This document shows, one piece after another, positions 1 to 8,482 of a DNA stretch of 64,000 bases (positions are counted from its first letter, which is position 1; the number at the start of each line of letters is the position of its first letter). The position numbers were made by a program, and so were the translations under genes. The notes under the pieces are model-generated. The model did not search any database. It had not been told where the DNA came from and worked only from the letters and a program-made list of their open reading frames with translations. Source of the DNA: Beijerinckiaceae bacterium (lineage in GTDB: Bacteria > Pseudomonadota > Alphaproteobacteria > Rhizobiales > Beijerinckiaceae); contig CP024846.1 of NCBI GenBank assembly GCA_004564215.1, positions 1,674,001 to 1,738,000 on the forward strand, given 5' to 3'.

Positions 1-330
1 GACGACCCCGCCATGAAAAGACATGCCGCCTTTCCACACACTCAGAATTTCATCTGGGTGCGCCAGATAGAAATTCGCATTGTAAAAAAGCACATAGCCG
101 AGCCGCCCCCCCACGATAACACCGAGCGCCGCATAGACGAGCAGATCGTCGATCTGGACCGGATCGATCGGCGACACCCCGCCCCACAGGCTTTTTTGCC
201 TGACCAGGGTTCGGGCGTAGGCCCAGCCGAGCACCAGCCCCACGATATAAGCCAATGCGTACCAGCGGATAGGCAGCGGCCCGACAGTCAGCAGGACCGG
301 ATCGATGCTCGGGTAGGCAAGGGAGATCAA
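1..330 (-). CDS. lgt: Prolipoprotein diacylglyceryl transferase, N-terminal part (runs off the left edge)
   Basis: Lgt moves a diacylglyceryl group from phosphatidylglycerol to the lipobox cysteine of prelipoproteins in the inner membrane. The 110 visible codons read MISLAYPSIDPVLL, then a TM segment with IRWYALAYIVGLVLGW, then the family motifs GGRLGYVLFYN and GMSFHGG (the conserved HGG region). The frame stays open to base 1, so the gene continues beyond the window. There is no in-frame ATG at the N-terminus. The best start is TTG at 330-328, which has GGAG about 10 nt upstream and gives the usual Lgt N-terminus. It is divergent from ubiK, with about 240 bp between them. The family call is certain from the motifs; the start is inferred. 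Confidence 0.93.
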   Translation of the reverse strand, partial: MISLAYPSIDPVLLTVGPLPIRWYALAYIVGLVLGWAYARTLVRQKSLWGGVSPIDPVQIDDLLVYAALGVIVGGRLGYVLFYNANFYLAHPDEILSVWKGGMSFHGGVV

Positions 331-570
331 GATGGCGCTCCGCGGGTCATGGAAAGCAAGCAATGTCTTTGCCGGGGTGGCGTTCGCAGCGCCCGGATCA
401 AGGCAAATTGCTTGGCCTTGAGTCAAGCTGGGATCCCGCCTCCCCGGGCTGAAACCGCAGTGGCGCAACAATCGGTTACAAAGTCATGTCGGCTTCATGA
501 CCGGCCTCATAAATCAGTGGTCGCTCGCAACAATCCTGTGTTACAAGCGCCTACGCTATGGGAGTGATTC

Positions 571-837
571 ATGTCACAGAATCGGGTTTTTGACGATTTC
601 GCGCGTCTCGTGACCGATGCCGGCGAGATGGCGCAAGGCGTTCGCCGCGAAGCGGAAACCGCCGTGAAAAGTCAACTCGAACGATTGCTCGCGACAATGG
701 ACGTCGTGACGCGCGAGGAATTTGAAGCCGTCAAGCAGATGGCCGCGATGGCGCGCGACGAGAACGAAAAATTGAGTCAAAGGATAGCTGCGCTCGAGGC
801 CGAGATTCGCGCCACGAGTAAAAGCCCCGGCGCCTGA
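571..837 (+). CDS. ubiK: UbiK-family accessory factor (YqiC/BMFP)
   Basis: The protein has 88 aa, the usual size of the UbiK/YqiC (BMFP domain) family. The N-terminal half is an amphipathic helix (MSQNRVFDDFARLVTDAG). The C-terminal half is a coiled coil with heptads around VTREEFEAVKQMAAMARDE and LSQRIAALEAEI, as in family members that trimerise. In enterobacteria UbiK helps the ubiquinone biosynthesis complex reach lipids. GGAG lies 6-7 nt before the ATG. In many Hyphomicrobiales this gene is divergent from lgt, as here, which supports the call. The role in ubiquinone synthesis is transferred from the family. Confidence 0.88.
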   Translation: MSQNRVFDDFARLVTDAGEMAQGVRREAETAVKSQLERLLATMDVVTREEFEAVKQMAAMARDENEKLSQRIAALEAEIRATSKSPGA

Positions 838-1038
838 TGCAATTCGGCCAGCTTCAGGGTCGGCCGGACGGCAAGGTTGGAAACCACTTCGGGCAACGGT
901 GCGTTCGAACTGGGATTGAGCGTTTCCATTTCTACTGAACCCGACGGAGCCCTCCGCTTCCTCCCTTAAGCCCAAGATTATTCACATCGATCGGGCGGCC
1001 TTCCAGAACAGGCCCGTCATTGCCTCGGAGCTTGCATC

Positions 1039-1617
1039 ATGTTCGATCATGAATCAGACGTGCCCGTATCGCATGTGTCACGCTTTAGCGTGGTCGGCTT
1101 CCTGCTTCGGGAATGGCCCTATGTCGCCATGCTCTCGCTCGCCCTGTTTGGAGTCGCCTACACCAGCATGTCTCGGCAGCAAATGACGACCTATTGGATC
1201 GCTCTTGCCCCGTTCTTTGGCCTGATCTGCGTCATTGCCCGATGGGGGGACATTCATGGCACCAAGGCGCATTGGCAACTCATCCAGTCCCAGGCTCTTC
1301 ACTGGTTTGCCGTGGTCCTGGCGATGTATCTGGTGTTTGTCTCCGATGTGAAGCAGATCATGAATTCGGACGCCAGCGCTTTGGTCGTGCTGACCATTCT
1401 GGCGCTGGGGACGTTCACGGCCGGAGTTCACGTCGCCGCTTGGCGGATCTGCCTGGTCGGAGTCGTGCTGGGGTGCGGAGTTCCCGCCATCGCATGGCTT
1501 GAGGAATCGACGCTGCTGCTGGTGCTGTTGGCGATGGTGTTCATTGCGATCGCGGTTCTGTTCTATTTGCATGATCCGCGGGGTTCCAAAAAGGACTCGG
1601 AAGCGGCTCCTTATTAG
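1039..1617 (+). CDS. Polytopic membrane protein of unknown function
   Basis: This 192-aa protein is dominated by hydrophobic helices, about six by eye. They lie roughly at residues 22-42, 50-66, 83-100, 112-128, 132-150 and 158-176, after a polar N-terminus (MFDHESDVPVSHVSRF). The C-terminus is polar (DPRGSKKDSEAAPY). I see no catalytic or metal motif and do not recognise the family. GGAG sits 8 nt upstream of the ATG. The stop codon overlaps the stop of the convergent AI-2E family exporter by 4 bp. An inner-membrane protein is a safe call; anything more would be guesswork. Confidence 0.7.
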   Translation: MFDHESDVPVSHVSRFSVVGFLLREWPYVAMLSLALFGVAYTSMSRQQMTTYWIALAPFFGLICVIARWGDIHGTKAHWQLIQSQALHWFAVVLAMYLVFVSDVKQIMNSDASALVVLTILALGTFTAGVHVAAWRICLVGVVLGCGVPAIAWLEESTLLLVLLAMVFIAIAVLFYLHDPRGSKKDSEAAPY

Positions 1618-2753
1618 GTGCCCTCGCCCCAGAACCGCCAGAAGCCGGACTTCTTCGGCAAAGGTTCCTGGGGAACGCTGGTCAGTGGAATCGAGGGGGC
1701 CGCCGGCTCAAGCTGCGTGGTGAGATATTCCCGGGTCGCAAAACGGACCAGAACGCCAATCGCGGCGGCGAGCGGCACCGCGATCAGCAGCCCGACGAAG
1801 CCGAATAAATAGCCGAACGCGGCAATCGCAAACATCACCCAGACAGGATTGAGGTTGATGCGCGAGGCGATGAGGTAAGGCGCAAGCGCGTAGTCGGCGA
1901 TGGACTGGCCGCCGACGAAAATGCCCAGCACGACCAGAAACATTGTCCAGTCCGGCCAGAACTGGAGCGCCGCGACACAAAGCGATAGCACCAGCCCGAT
2001 CAGCGACCCGAGATAGGGAATGAAACTGATCAGGCCGGCTGCAAGGCCGATCAGCAGTCCGTGGTTGAGTCCGATCAACCGGAGAGCCGCCGCATAATAC
2101 ACGGCGAGGATGAGACAGATCGTCCCCTGGCCGCGCAGGAAGCCAGCCAGCGTGTCATCAATTTCGCGCGCAACCGTCCATACCGTTTCACGCTGTGCCG
2201 CGGGAATCGAACGGTCGATGGTTGCGATCAGCCCGTCCCAATCGTTGAGCAAATAGAAAGTGACGATGGGGGTCACCACAAGAAGCGAGAACAGCGACAG
2301 CAATGCCTGGCTATCCGACCACAGCGAGCGGAGGACGCTTGGAATCCAATCGGCGCCGAGGGTGGCGATCTCGCCCAGCGACTGCTGGGCTTCGTTCACG
2401 CCTTCGCCGACAAGCTTGCGCAGCCAGGGACGGCTCGGATCGTTTGCGAGCGCTTGCAGCTGACCGATATAGGTCGGAACCTTGTCGATAAAGATTGCAA
2501 CTTCTTCGCCGATGACGGGGACTGCCCCCACCAACAGAAGGCCGACGCCGATAATGAACACGCTGAGAATGCCAAGCGCCGCGACAGCCCGGTTCAGCCC
2601 CCATTTCTCAAGACGATTGACAACCGGGTTGAGCAAATAGGCTAGGGCGATCCCGGCCACGAACGGCAGGAGGATTTGGCGGAGCAGCACAACCATCGTG
2701 GCGATGACCGCCAGCGTGCCGATCCAGAACACGGTAGGGCGCGCTGCTTTCAT
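1614..2753 (-). CDS. AI-2E family transporter (PerM/YhhT-like permease)
   Basis: This 379-aa membrane protein has the AI-2E transporter (UPF0118) architecture. An N-terminal pair of TM helices (FWIGTLAVIATMVVLLRQIL, then GIALAYLLNPVVNRLEKWG) is followed by a central soluble stretch (about residues 90-150). The C-terminal TM bundle includes the family signature region LISFIPYLGSLIGLVLSLC and GGQSIADYALAPYLIASRI. Members are passive exporters of varied substrates (AI-2 in E. coli TqsA, Na+/H+ exchange in others), so the substrate cannot be assigned. The C-terminal tail is long and proline-rich. It is convergent with the membrane protein at 1039, with a 4-bp overlap of stops. Confidence 0.88.
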   Translation of the reverse strand: MKAARPTVFWIGTLAVIATMVVLLRQILLPFVAGIALAYLLNPVVNRLEKWGLNRAVAALGILSVFIIGVGLLLVGAVPVIGEEVAIFIDKVPTYIGQLQALANDPSRPWLRKLVGEGVNEAQQSLGEIATLGADWIPSVLRSLWSDSQALLSLFSLLVVTPIVTFYLLNDWDGLIATIDRSIPAAQRETVWTVAREIDDTLAGFLRGQGTICLILAVYYAAALRLIGLNHGLLIGLAAGLISFIPYLGSLIGLVLSLCVAALQFWPDWTMFLVVLGIFVGGQSIADYALAPYLIASRINLNPVWVMFAIAAFGYLFGFVGLLIAVPLAAAIGVLVRFATREYLTTQLEPAAPSIPLTSVPQEPLPKKSGFWRFWGEGT

Positions 2754-3169
2754 GAACTGACACTCCGACGGCAGCGACGGTTACCGGATTGCGCAAATTG
2801 CGCCTCGGCAAATCTTGGCTGTCTGACAGAAATGTCAACATGGAATTCAATTCTCCCAAGAAAAAGTCGTCCAAATGTTTCTAAATGGAGACCAGGGCCG
2901 TCGAATCTCGGACAGGCTCTGCGCTTTTAGGCAGGACCCTGCGGCGCCAACGATCCTTTCGGTTCCTAAAACTTGCTCGATTGGGGACAACGTCCGTCGG
3001 GATAGTTGCGCAACCGCGCCCGGTTGTGATTCCTTCGAATCGTGGATCGAACAACGTTTTGAGTCGCAAGCCAGTGTCCCATGCACCTGGCCTTTCGAAT
3101 CGTAGAGCCGCGTTTCGCATGTCGTCCTTCGAGGCAGCGCCCCGAAGGGCAATCACCCGAGGCCTTGGA
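2754..3169. other. Divergent intergenic region without a convincing gene
   Basis: About 415 bp separate the AI-2E exporter (minus) from ybjN (plus). Open frames cross it in several registers but none has family character. It presumably carries both promoters. The only clear signal is a GAGG ribosome-binding site 7 nt before the chosen ybjN ATG at 3170. Confidence 0.5.
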
Positions 3170-3670
3170 ATGTCGCTTTTGCAAGCAGAATTCGACCGCA
3201 CCGAACATCCGGTCGATATCATCGAAAGAATCGCCTCGCACAATCACTGGTCGTTCGACCGCGACGAAGAAGACGAGATTTCGATTTTGGTGGCCGGCAG
3301 CTGGTCCGATTACAACATCGCTTTCACCTGGCTGCCGCAGGTGGAAGCCCTGCATGTCGCTTGCGCCTTCGATCTCAAAGTGCCGCCGCCGCGCCGGCTG
3401 GAACTTTCCTCCCTTGTCTCGCTGATCAATGAGCAATTGTGGATCGGCCATTTCGACATCTGGCCGGCCGACGGCGTGATCATGTTCAGGCATGCGCTTT
3501 TGCTGGTCGGCGGCGCCGAGCTGAACGGCCAGCAATGCAAAACCGTTCTTGCCACTGCCGTGCGCGCCTGCGAACGCTATTATCAAGCGTTTCAATTTGT
3601 CGTGTGGGCCGGCAAGACCGGGCACGAGGCGCTGGACACGATCATGCTCGAAACCGAAGGCTGCGCCTGA
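3170..3670 (+). CDS. YbjN domain-containing protein
   Basis: This 166-aa protein has the type III secretion chaperone-like YbjN fold. The features seen in alphaproteobacterial members are the N-terminal HPVDIIERIASHNHWSFDR, the central SLINEQLWIGHFD, MFRHALLLVGGAE and the C-terminal ACERYYQAFQFVVWAGK. No enzymatic residues are known for the family; E. coli YbjN affects motility and stress traits. I place the start at ATG 3170 (MSLLQAEFDRT), which has GAGG 7 nt upstream. The open frame extends much further upstream without similarity. The stop lies 1 nt before proC, and ybjN-proC is a conserved alphaproteobacterial pair. Confidence 0.85.
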   Translation: MSLLQAEFDRTEHPVDIIERIASHNHWSFDRDEEDEISILVAGSWSDYNIAFTWLPQVEALHVACAFDLKVPPPRRLELSSLVSLINEQLWIGHFDIWPADGVIMFRHALLLVGGAELNGQQCKTVLATAVRACERYYQAFQFVVWAGKTGHEALDTIMLETEGCA

Positions 3671-3671
3671 C

Positions 3672-4496
3672 ATGGCGGCGGCGGGCCTCGATCGCCTCGA
3701 CTCCTCGCTTGTTCTCGCGGGAGCCGGCAGGATGGGCGAGGCTTTGCTGCGGGCCTGGCTCGATCAGGGCTACGATCCGCAAAAAATAAGCGTGATCGAA
3801 CCGCAACCCTCGCCAAGCATCGCCGAACTCGCGGCCAGCAGAGGGTTCAGGCTGGGTGCTCCGTCAAGACCGCCGGACGTTCTTGTCCTCGCCATGAAGC
3901 CGCAAAGCCTCGATGAAGCCGCGGCCGCAGTCGGAACCCTTGCCGCCGTCAACACTCTGGTCATCTCCATCCTGGCCGGAAAAACCATGGCCGATCTCGC
4001 GGCGAGGCTGCCGAATGCGCGGGCCATCGCGCGCGCGATGCCGAATCTTCCGGCTGCCGTCGGCCGTGGAATAACCGCGGTGGTCGCCAACCCGTCCGTG
4101 ACACCCCTCCAGCACCAGATAGCCGAAGCTTTGCTGGCCGCGACCGGGCAGATCGAATGGCTCGCGGAGGAGGGGCTGATCAACGCCGTGACCGCCGTTG
4201 TCGGCTCGGGTCCAGCCTATGTCTTCTACTTCACCGAATGTTTGGCGGAGGCCGGGCTCGCCCTTGGTTTGCCGCAAGACGTCGCCGAACGCCTCGCCCG
4301 CGCCACGGTCGAGGGCGCCGGCGAATTATTGTTCAGATCCCCCGAGACCCCAGCGGAATTGCGGGAGAACGTGACATCAAGGGGCGGCACCACTGCCGCC
4401 GCGCTCGAAATCCTGATGGCGCCGGACGGTCTCGCGCCGCTGATGCGCCGCGCGGCCGAGGCCGCAAAGCGGCGCGCCGAGGCTCTTTCGGGATAG
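3672..4496 (+). CDS. proC: Pyrroline-5-carboxylate reductase
   Basis: ProC catalyses the last step of proline synthesis, NAD(P)H-dependent reduction of 1-pyrroline-5-carboxylate. This 274-aa protein shows the N-terminal Rossmann motif (LAGAGRMGEALLRAWL, about residues 14-29), VLAMKPQSLDEA, the RAMPNLPAAVGRGIT segment, and the C-terminal P5C-binding signature with AVVGSGPAYVFYF and TSRGGTTAAALEIL. The ATG follows the ybjN stop by 1 nt, so the two are probably co-transcribed. The other proline genes proB and proA lie at 47.5-49.9 kb in this window, so the whole glutamate-to-proline route is present, in two places. Confidence 0.95.
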   Translation: MAAAGLDRLDSSLVLAGAGRMGEALLRAWLDQGYDPQKISVIEPQPSPSIAELAASRGFRLGAPSRPPDVLVLAMKPQSLDEAAAAVGTLAAVNTLVISILAGKTMADLAARLPNARAIARAMPNLPAAVGRGITAVVANPSVTPLQHQIAEALLAATGQIEWLAEEGLINAVTAVVGSGPAYVFYFTECLAEAGLALGLPQDVAERLARATVEGAGELLFRSPETPAELRENVTSRGGTTAAALEILMAPDGLAPLMRRAAEAAKRRAEALSG

Positions 4497-4499
4497 CAA

Positions 4500-4931
4500 A
4501 TGCGAATGTTGCGACGGATAGGCTGTCTAGCCTTCACCTTGGGCCAAGGAATAGTAACGCCAGCCTTTGCTGCAGGAACGGATGACCCGTTTATCGCGCT
4601 TCAAACGAATGTCACGGGCATTTTTACTTATGTCCGCAGCGCGGAAATAGAAGCTTTTGCTGACGTTAGCCCTTCCCATTGCCTTTTATTGTTTGCAGGC
4701 GGCAAAAATGTCCGTGCCTATCAAAAATGCACAGCAATTATGGGAGAAAGCCATAGGAAAAGTTTTGCCGTGTTTTCGAGCGACTTTGGCAAAGTATTCA
4801 TTTATCCCCCTGTTATTTACGAACTGCTCTGGACCGGCAATTCCGGCTGTCGCGTAACCTTGAAGAGCGGCAAATTTGTCTATGCAAAACAATCCTGTAA
4901 TGAGGTGCACGAGCGATTGCTGCGAGACTAG
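4500..4931 (+). CDS. Small secreted protein of unknown function
   Basis: This 143-aa product begins with a likely Sec signal peptide (MRMLRRIGCLAFTLGQGIV, cleavage after about AFA, residue 24). The mature part of about 119 aa contains four cysteines (CLLL, KCTAI, GCRV, QSCNE), which suggests disulfides in the periplasm. I do not recognise a family. It begins 3 nt after the proC stop, but base composition is visibly more AT-rich than in proC, which hints at separate origin. Its TAG stop is formed by the first bases of the repeat at 4928-5043, so the present C-terminus may have been set by repeat insertion. Confidence 0.6.
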   Translation: MRMLRRIGCLAFTLGQGIVTPAFAAGTDDPFIALQTNVTGIFTYVRSAEIEAFADVSPSHCLLLFAGGKNVRAYQKCTAIMGESHRKSFAVFSSDFGKVFIYPPVIYELLWTGNSGCRVTLKSGKFVYAKQSCNEVHERLLRD

Positions 4932-5043
4932 AGCGCTTCCCGATCAGATGGAATCATCTGATCGAAAAGGAAACGCTCAAGTTCAACGAGTGGGAGCATG
5001 TTCTGATCGAAAAAGTCGGTCAACTTTTTCGGAACAGGCTCTA
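4928..5043 (+). repeat. RIME-like intergenic repeat, copy A
   Basis: This element of about 115 bp is made of two imperfect palindromes. The first pairs GAGCGCTTCC..GATCAGAT with ATCTGATC..GGAAACGCTC. The second pairs GAGCATGTTC with GGAACAGGCTC around GAAAAAGTCGG. A near-identical copy (I count only 2-3 substitutions) lies in inverted orientation at 41661-41776. Size and double-palindrome form resemble the RIME elements of Rhizobium. As RNA it would fold into two hairpins and could limit read-through towards the TetR gene. Confidence 0.85.
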
Positions 5044-5161
5044 GGTTTTCGCGCGGACCGCCGAAAGCTTCCGATTACTTTGAGCCATAGGCGGGTTCGC
5101 CCTTGGAACCGGTTTCGGCGAGGACTAGATATGTGGGTTGATCCGGTCCGGGAGATGAAAA

Positions 5162-5935
5162 ATGGTTAAGCAAAGCGGCGGAACCGATTCGGTGCGGGAC
5201 GAAGCCGCGCCCGAAACCAAGACCCTTGCGACGGCGCCCAAAGATCCGCGCGATGCGATCATCGAGGCGCTCATGGACCTCGCCAGCGAGCGCAGCTGGG
5301 ACGACATCATGATTTCGGATGTGGCTGCTCGCGCCAATGTCTCGCTCGCGACGTTTCGCGACTTTTTCCCCTCGAAGGGCGCCATTCTGGCCGCCTTCTC
5401 GCGGAAGATCGACAACGTCGTCCTCAAGACCACCGGCGATGAATTGTCGGGCGAGCCCGCGAAGGAGCGCTTGTTTGACGTTCTGATGCGTCGCCTGGAT
5501 GCGCTGACGCCTTACAAGCTCGGCCTCGAAGCCATCTCCGATTGGGCCCGGCATGATCCGATGGCCGCCGCCGCCATCAATCGTGTCGTCGTCAACTCCA
5601 TGCGGTTCATGCTCGAAGCGGCGGGAATCGATTCGGAAGGTCCGGTCGGCGCTCTCAAGCTGCAAGGCCTCGCCATCGCCTGGGCGCGGATTCTGCGGGT
5701 CTGGTTCCGCGATGAGGATCCAGGTCTCGCCTCGACCATGGCCGAGCTCGACCGCGAATTGACACGAGGCGGCCATTTCGTGGCCCGAGTCGAGGACGTG
5801 AACAGACTCGCCTCGCCCTTGTTCTCGCTGGCGCTGTCCCTCTTCGAGCGCCGATCGTTTCGGCCCCGTCGTGGCGACGGCTACGAGCGCAGACACGACA
5901 GGCACGAGCGGGACGACGAGCGCGCTGCATCCTGA
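5162..5935 (+). CDS. TetR-family transcriptional regulator
   Basis: This 257-aa protein has an N-terminal tail of about 27 residues, then a TetR DNA-binding domain. This comprises helix 1 (PRDAIIEALMDLASERSWDD) and the helix-turn-helix ISDVAARANVSLATFRDFFP at about residues 50-70. The ligand domain (about 80-225) is alpha-helical. The C-terminus is unusually basic and polar (RRGDGYERRHDRHERDDER), perhaps a nonspecific nucleic-acid contact. GGAG lies about 8 nt before the ATG. It stands alone between a repeat and the convergent fxsA gene, so the target genes cannot be deduced. Confidence 0.85.
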   Translation: MVKQSGGTDSVRDEAAPETKTLATAPKDPRDAIIEALMDLASERSWDDIMISDVAARANVSLATFRDFFPSKGAILAAFSRKIDNVVLKTTGDELSGEPAKERLFDVLMRRLDALTPYKLGLEAISDWARHDPMAAAAINRVVVNSMRFMLEAAGIDSEGPVGALKLQGLAIAWARILRVWFRDEDPGLASTMAELDRELTRGGHFVARVEDVNRLASPLFSLALSLFERRSFRPRRGDGYERRHDRHERDDERAAS

Positions 5936-5958
5936 AGCTTAGTTAGGGCAAGGGCGGA

Positions 5959-6459
5959 TTAATTAACCGGCTCGGACCCGGCGCCGGGGACCCTGGCGTC
6001 GCCGCGCGACCATTCCTGCGGCGCAAGCTCGATCATCTTCGGGGCGGCGGGGCGCCCATTCGGCGGCCGTCCGGGCATGCCGGGTCGCATCCGCCCGGTC
6101 ACCCAAAGGCGGATCGAGGGGGCGGCCAAGGCCAGCCCCAGCAGATCCGATACAAAACCGGGAAGGATCAGCAGCACCGCCCCCAACCCGGAAAGCGTCC
6201 CATCCAGCACGGCTTCGCGGGACAATCCGCCCTGGTCCTGGGCGCGCTTCGTCAGCGCCTGACGTAATCGCACTGCTGCCGAAGTCCCCAATCGCCGCAG
6301 CATGGCAAGACCGGCAAGACTTGTGAGAAAGCAGGCGAGGATCGCGCCGGCGAAGCCGATCGAGCGCACGACGAACCCAAAGGCGACGACCTCGGCCGCC
6401 AGCCAAAGCGTGGCATAGATAATTAAAAGGACCGGCAAACGCACGGCAGATTGTCGCAT
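5959..6459 (-). CDS. fxsA: FxsA family inner-membrane protein
   Basis: FxsA proteins are small inner-membrane proteins; E. coli FxsA relieves phage T7 exclusion by F plasmids when overproduced. This protein has the family pattern: a TM pair near the N-terminus (LPVLLIIYATLWLAAEVVAF; GFAGAILACFLTSLAGLAML), a polar loop (LTKRAQDQGGLSREAVLDG), a hydrophobic segment with LLILPGFVSDLLGLALAAP, and a long polar tail. I place the start at 6459 (MRQSAVRLP), which matches family length. An in-frame ATG at 6489 is possible, and no strong ribosome site decides. It is divergent from the tim44 gene, a conserved alphaproteobacterial order. Confidence 0.85.
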   Translation of the reverse strand: MRQSAVRLPVLLIIYATLWLAAEVVAFGFVVRSIGFAGAILACFLTSLAGLAMLRRLGTSAAVRLRQALTKRAQDQGGLSREAVLDGTLSGLGAVLLILPGFVSDLLGLALAAPSIRLWVTGRMRPGMPGRPPNGRPAAPKMIELAPQEWSRGDARVPGAGSEPVN

Positions 6460-6605
6460 GAAGATGCCGTTGAATCGAGGTTGAAGCATTAAGGCCACCA
6501 TCGAGACTGGACTTCGGCTTTGTCTCCGCCCACATAGCACTATATGATAAGAGCACCGTTAACGCGCGGCAAGTCCCCGCTTAAACCCAGATAACAAGCA
6601 CTGCG

Positions 6606-7325
6606 ATGCAAGATTCAGTGGATATGACAACAATCATTTTTGCCCTACTCGCCGCTTTCGTCGTGTGGAAGCTTCGCTCTGTCCTCGGGACTCGCAGCGG
6701 AACTGAAAAGCCGCCGACAAATCCGTTTCAGCCCCGCGTACGCGGCGCCTTGCAGGCTCAGCCCGGTGAGGCTGACAATCGCGTGATCACGCTTCCGGGT
6801 GCCGCTGAGCCCATCGCGGCTCCGGTCGCGGACAAGGTCGACAGATGGAAGCCCTATGCCGAGCCTGGGTCCAAAGCCTGGGACGGCCTTGACGCCATCG
6901 CCGCCGCCGATCGCTCGTTCACCATCAAAGCTTTTATCGAGGGCGCGAAATCCGCCTATGAGATGATCGTCACTGCGTTTGCCGCCGGCAATCGCGAGGT
7001 GTTGCGCAATCTTCTCAGTCCCGAGGTTTTCGAAAGTTTTGCCGCCGTCATTGCGGAACATGAAAAGCGTGGAGAGAAAGTCACAACGACCTTCGTCTCG
7101 ATCGACAAGGTCTTGATCGAGGACGCGTCGCTGCGTGGAAATACCGCCGAGATCAAGATGCGTTTTACCTCCCAGATTATCACCGCGACCCGCGATCAGG
7201 CCGGCACTGTGATCGACGGAAGCCCGGACAAAGTCGTTCAGGTCAACGACGTTTGGACATTTGCCCGCGACACCGGATCGCGGGATCCAAATTGGAAACT
7301 CGCGGCGACCGAAGCCGGAAGCTAA
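6606..7325 (+). CDS. Tim44-like domain protein
   Basis: This 239-aa protein has an N-terminal membrane anchor (MTTIIFALLAAFVVWKLRS), a proline-rich linker (residues 35-75), and a C-terminal Tim44/TimA domain (about 95-235). The domain includes FIEGAKSAYEMIVTAFAAGN, SPEVFESFAAVI and the closing DVWTFARDTGSRDPNWKL. Mitochondrial Tim44 tethers Hsp70 to the TIM23 channel; the bacterial homologues are periplasmic or membrane-associated and their role is unsettled. The ATG at 6606 reproduces the usual N-terminus of alphaproteobacterial members. It opens the run tim44-mltA-smr-metallopeptidase, with fxsA divergent. Confidence 0.88.
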   Translation: MQDSVDMTTIIFALLAAFVVWKLRSVLGTRSGTEKPPTNPFQPRVRGALQAQPGEADNRVITLPGAAEPIAAPVADKVDRWKPYAEPGSKAWDGLDAIAAADRSFTIKAFIEGAKSAYEMIVTAFAAGNREVLRNLLSPEVFESFAAVIAEHEKRGEKVTTTFVSIDKVLIEDASLRGNTAEIKMRFTSQIITATRDQAGTVIDGSPDKVVQVNDVWTFARDTGSRDPNWKLAATEAGS

Positions 7326-7384
7326 AGTGTGAAAATCGGCCTCGGTCACCGCGTGGCCAAGCGCGCGTGGCGGAGACTATTTGA

Positions 7385-8482
7385 ATGACCGCCTCGACCC
7401 CTGCTTCGCCCGGCGCCGCGGTCTCTCAATCCTTCGCCGGGCTCCCGCCTTCCCTGACGCCTCTCGCCCTTGCCGATCTGGACGGATTCGGACAGGACGA
7501 TCTTGCCGAGGCGTTCCAGGTTTTTGCGGTTTCCGCCCGTGCAATCGCGCAGCGTAAGACGCCCCTGCGACAGGGAATTGCCCTCTCCCCCGCGCTTAAG
7601 GCCATCGGCCACGCGGCGTTGACCGAGGAGATCAAAACCTCCCAACAGGCGCGCCGCTTTTTCGAAACCCATTTCCGGCCCTACCGTGTCGCGGGCGACA
7701 GCCCCGATGCAAACGCGGGCTTTTTCACTGGCTATTACGAACCTTTTGTCGAAGGGTCGCTGAACCCTTCCCCCGTTTTCACCGCGCCGATTCTGGGCCG
7801 CCCGGAAAACCTGCCGGTGCCTGCGCCCGAGCGCGCCGCAATCGAGGCCGGAGCGCTTGCACCCCATGCCAAGCCGATCGTCTGGCTGCGCGACCCTGTC
7901 GAGGTCTTTCTCATCCAAGTGCAGGGGTCGGCGCGGGTCCGGCTTGAGGATGGCCGAGTGCTCCGCCTCGTCTATGCCGGGCGCAATGGCCATCCCTACA
8001 TATCGATCGGACGCATTCTCATCGAAACAGGCGAAATCGCCGCAAGCGACATGTCGCTTGCGAATCTTAAGCAGTGGATTCGCGCGCATGGCCAAACCCC
8101 GAAGGAGCTGGGCGGCGCTTTGATGCAGCGCAACAAATCCTATGTCTTCTTTGCATTGGGCGCGGATCTCGATCCGGCCGCCGGACCGATCGGCGGCGAG
8201 GGCTTGCCCTTGACGCCTTTGCGGTCGATCGCCGTCGACCGCGCAATCTGGTCCTATGGGATGCCGGTCTGGATCGCGGCCGAGCTTCCCTGGCAAAGCT
8301 CTTGCCCCTCGCCGTTTCGACGCCTGATGATCGCGCAAGACACAGGCTCGGCGATCGTCGGCCCTGGGCGGGCGGATATTTTCTTCGGCGCGGGGGATGA
8401 CGCCGGTGCCCGGGCAGGCGATATTCGGCACAGAGGTGATTTCATTGTTTTATTGCCCAGCCAAGAGGAATTCGGCCGGTGA
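7385..8482 (+). CDS. mltA: Membrane-bound lytic murein transglycosylase A
   Basis: MltA cleaves the MurNAc-GlcNAc bond of peptidoglycan to leave 1,6-anhydro ends. This 365-aa protein has the MltA domain (about residues 95-250, with GFFTGYYEPFVEGSL and VEVFLIQVQGSARVRLEDG). It also has the C-terminal 3D domain (about 265-345) with AQDTGSAIVGPGRADIFFG, which carries the catalytic Asp of the family. I see no lipobox or convincing signal peptide at the predicted N-terminus (MTASTPASPGAAVSQSFAG). Export is therefore unexplained from this start. The stop overlaps the GTG start of smr by 4 nt. Confidence 0.93.
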   Translation: MTASTPASPGAAVSQSFAGLPPSLTPLALADLDGFGQDDLAEAFQVFAVSARAIAQRKTPLRQGIALSPALKAIGHAALTEEIKTSQQARRFFETHFRPYRVAGDSPDANAGFFTGYYEPFVEGSLNPSPVFTAPILGRPENLPVPAPERAAIEAGALAPHAKPIVWLRDPVEVFLIQVQGSARVRLEDGRVLRLVYAGRNGHPYISIGRILIETGEIAASDMSLANLKQWIRAHGQTPKELGGALMQRNKSYVFFALGADLDPAAGPIGGEGLPLTPLRSIAVDRAIWSYGMPVWIAAELPWQSSCPSPFRRLMIAQDTGSAIVGPGRADIFFGAGDDAGARAGDIRHRGDFIVLLPSQEEFGR

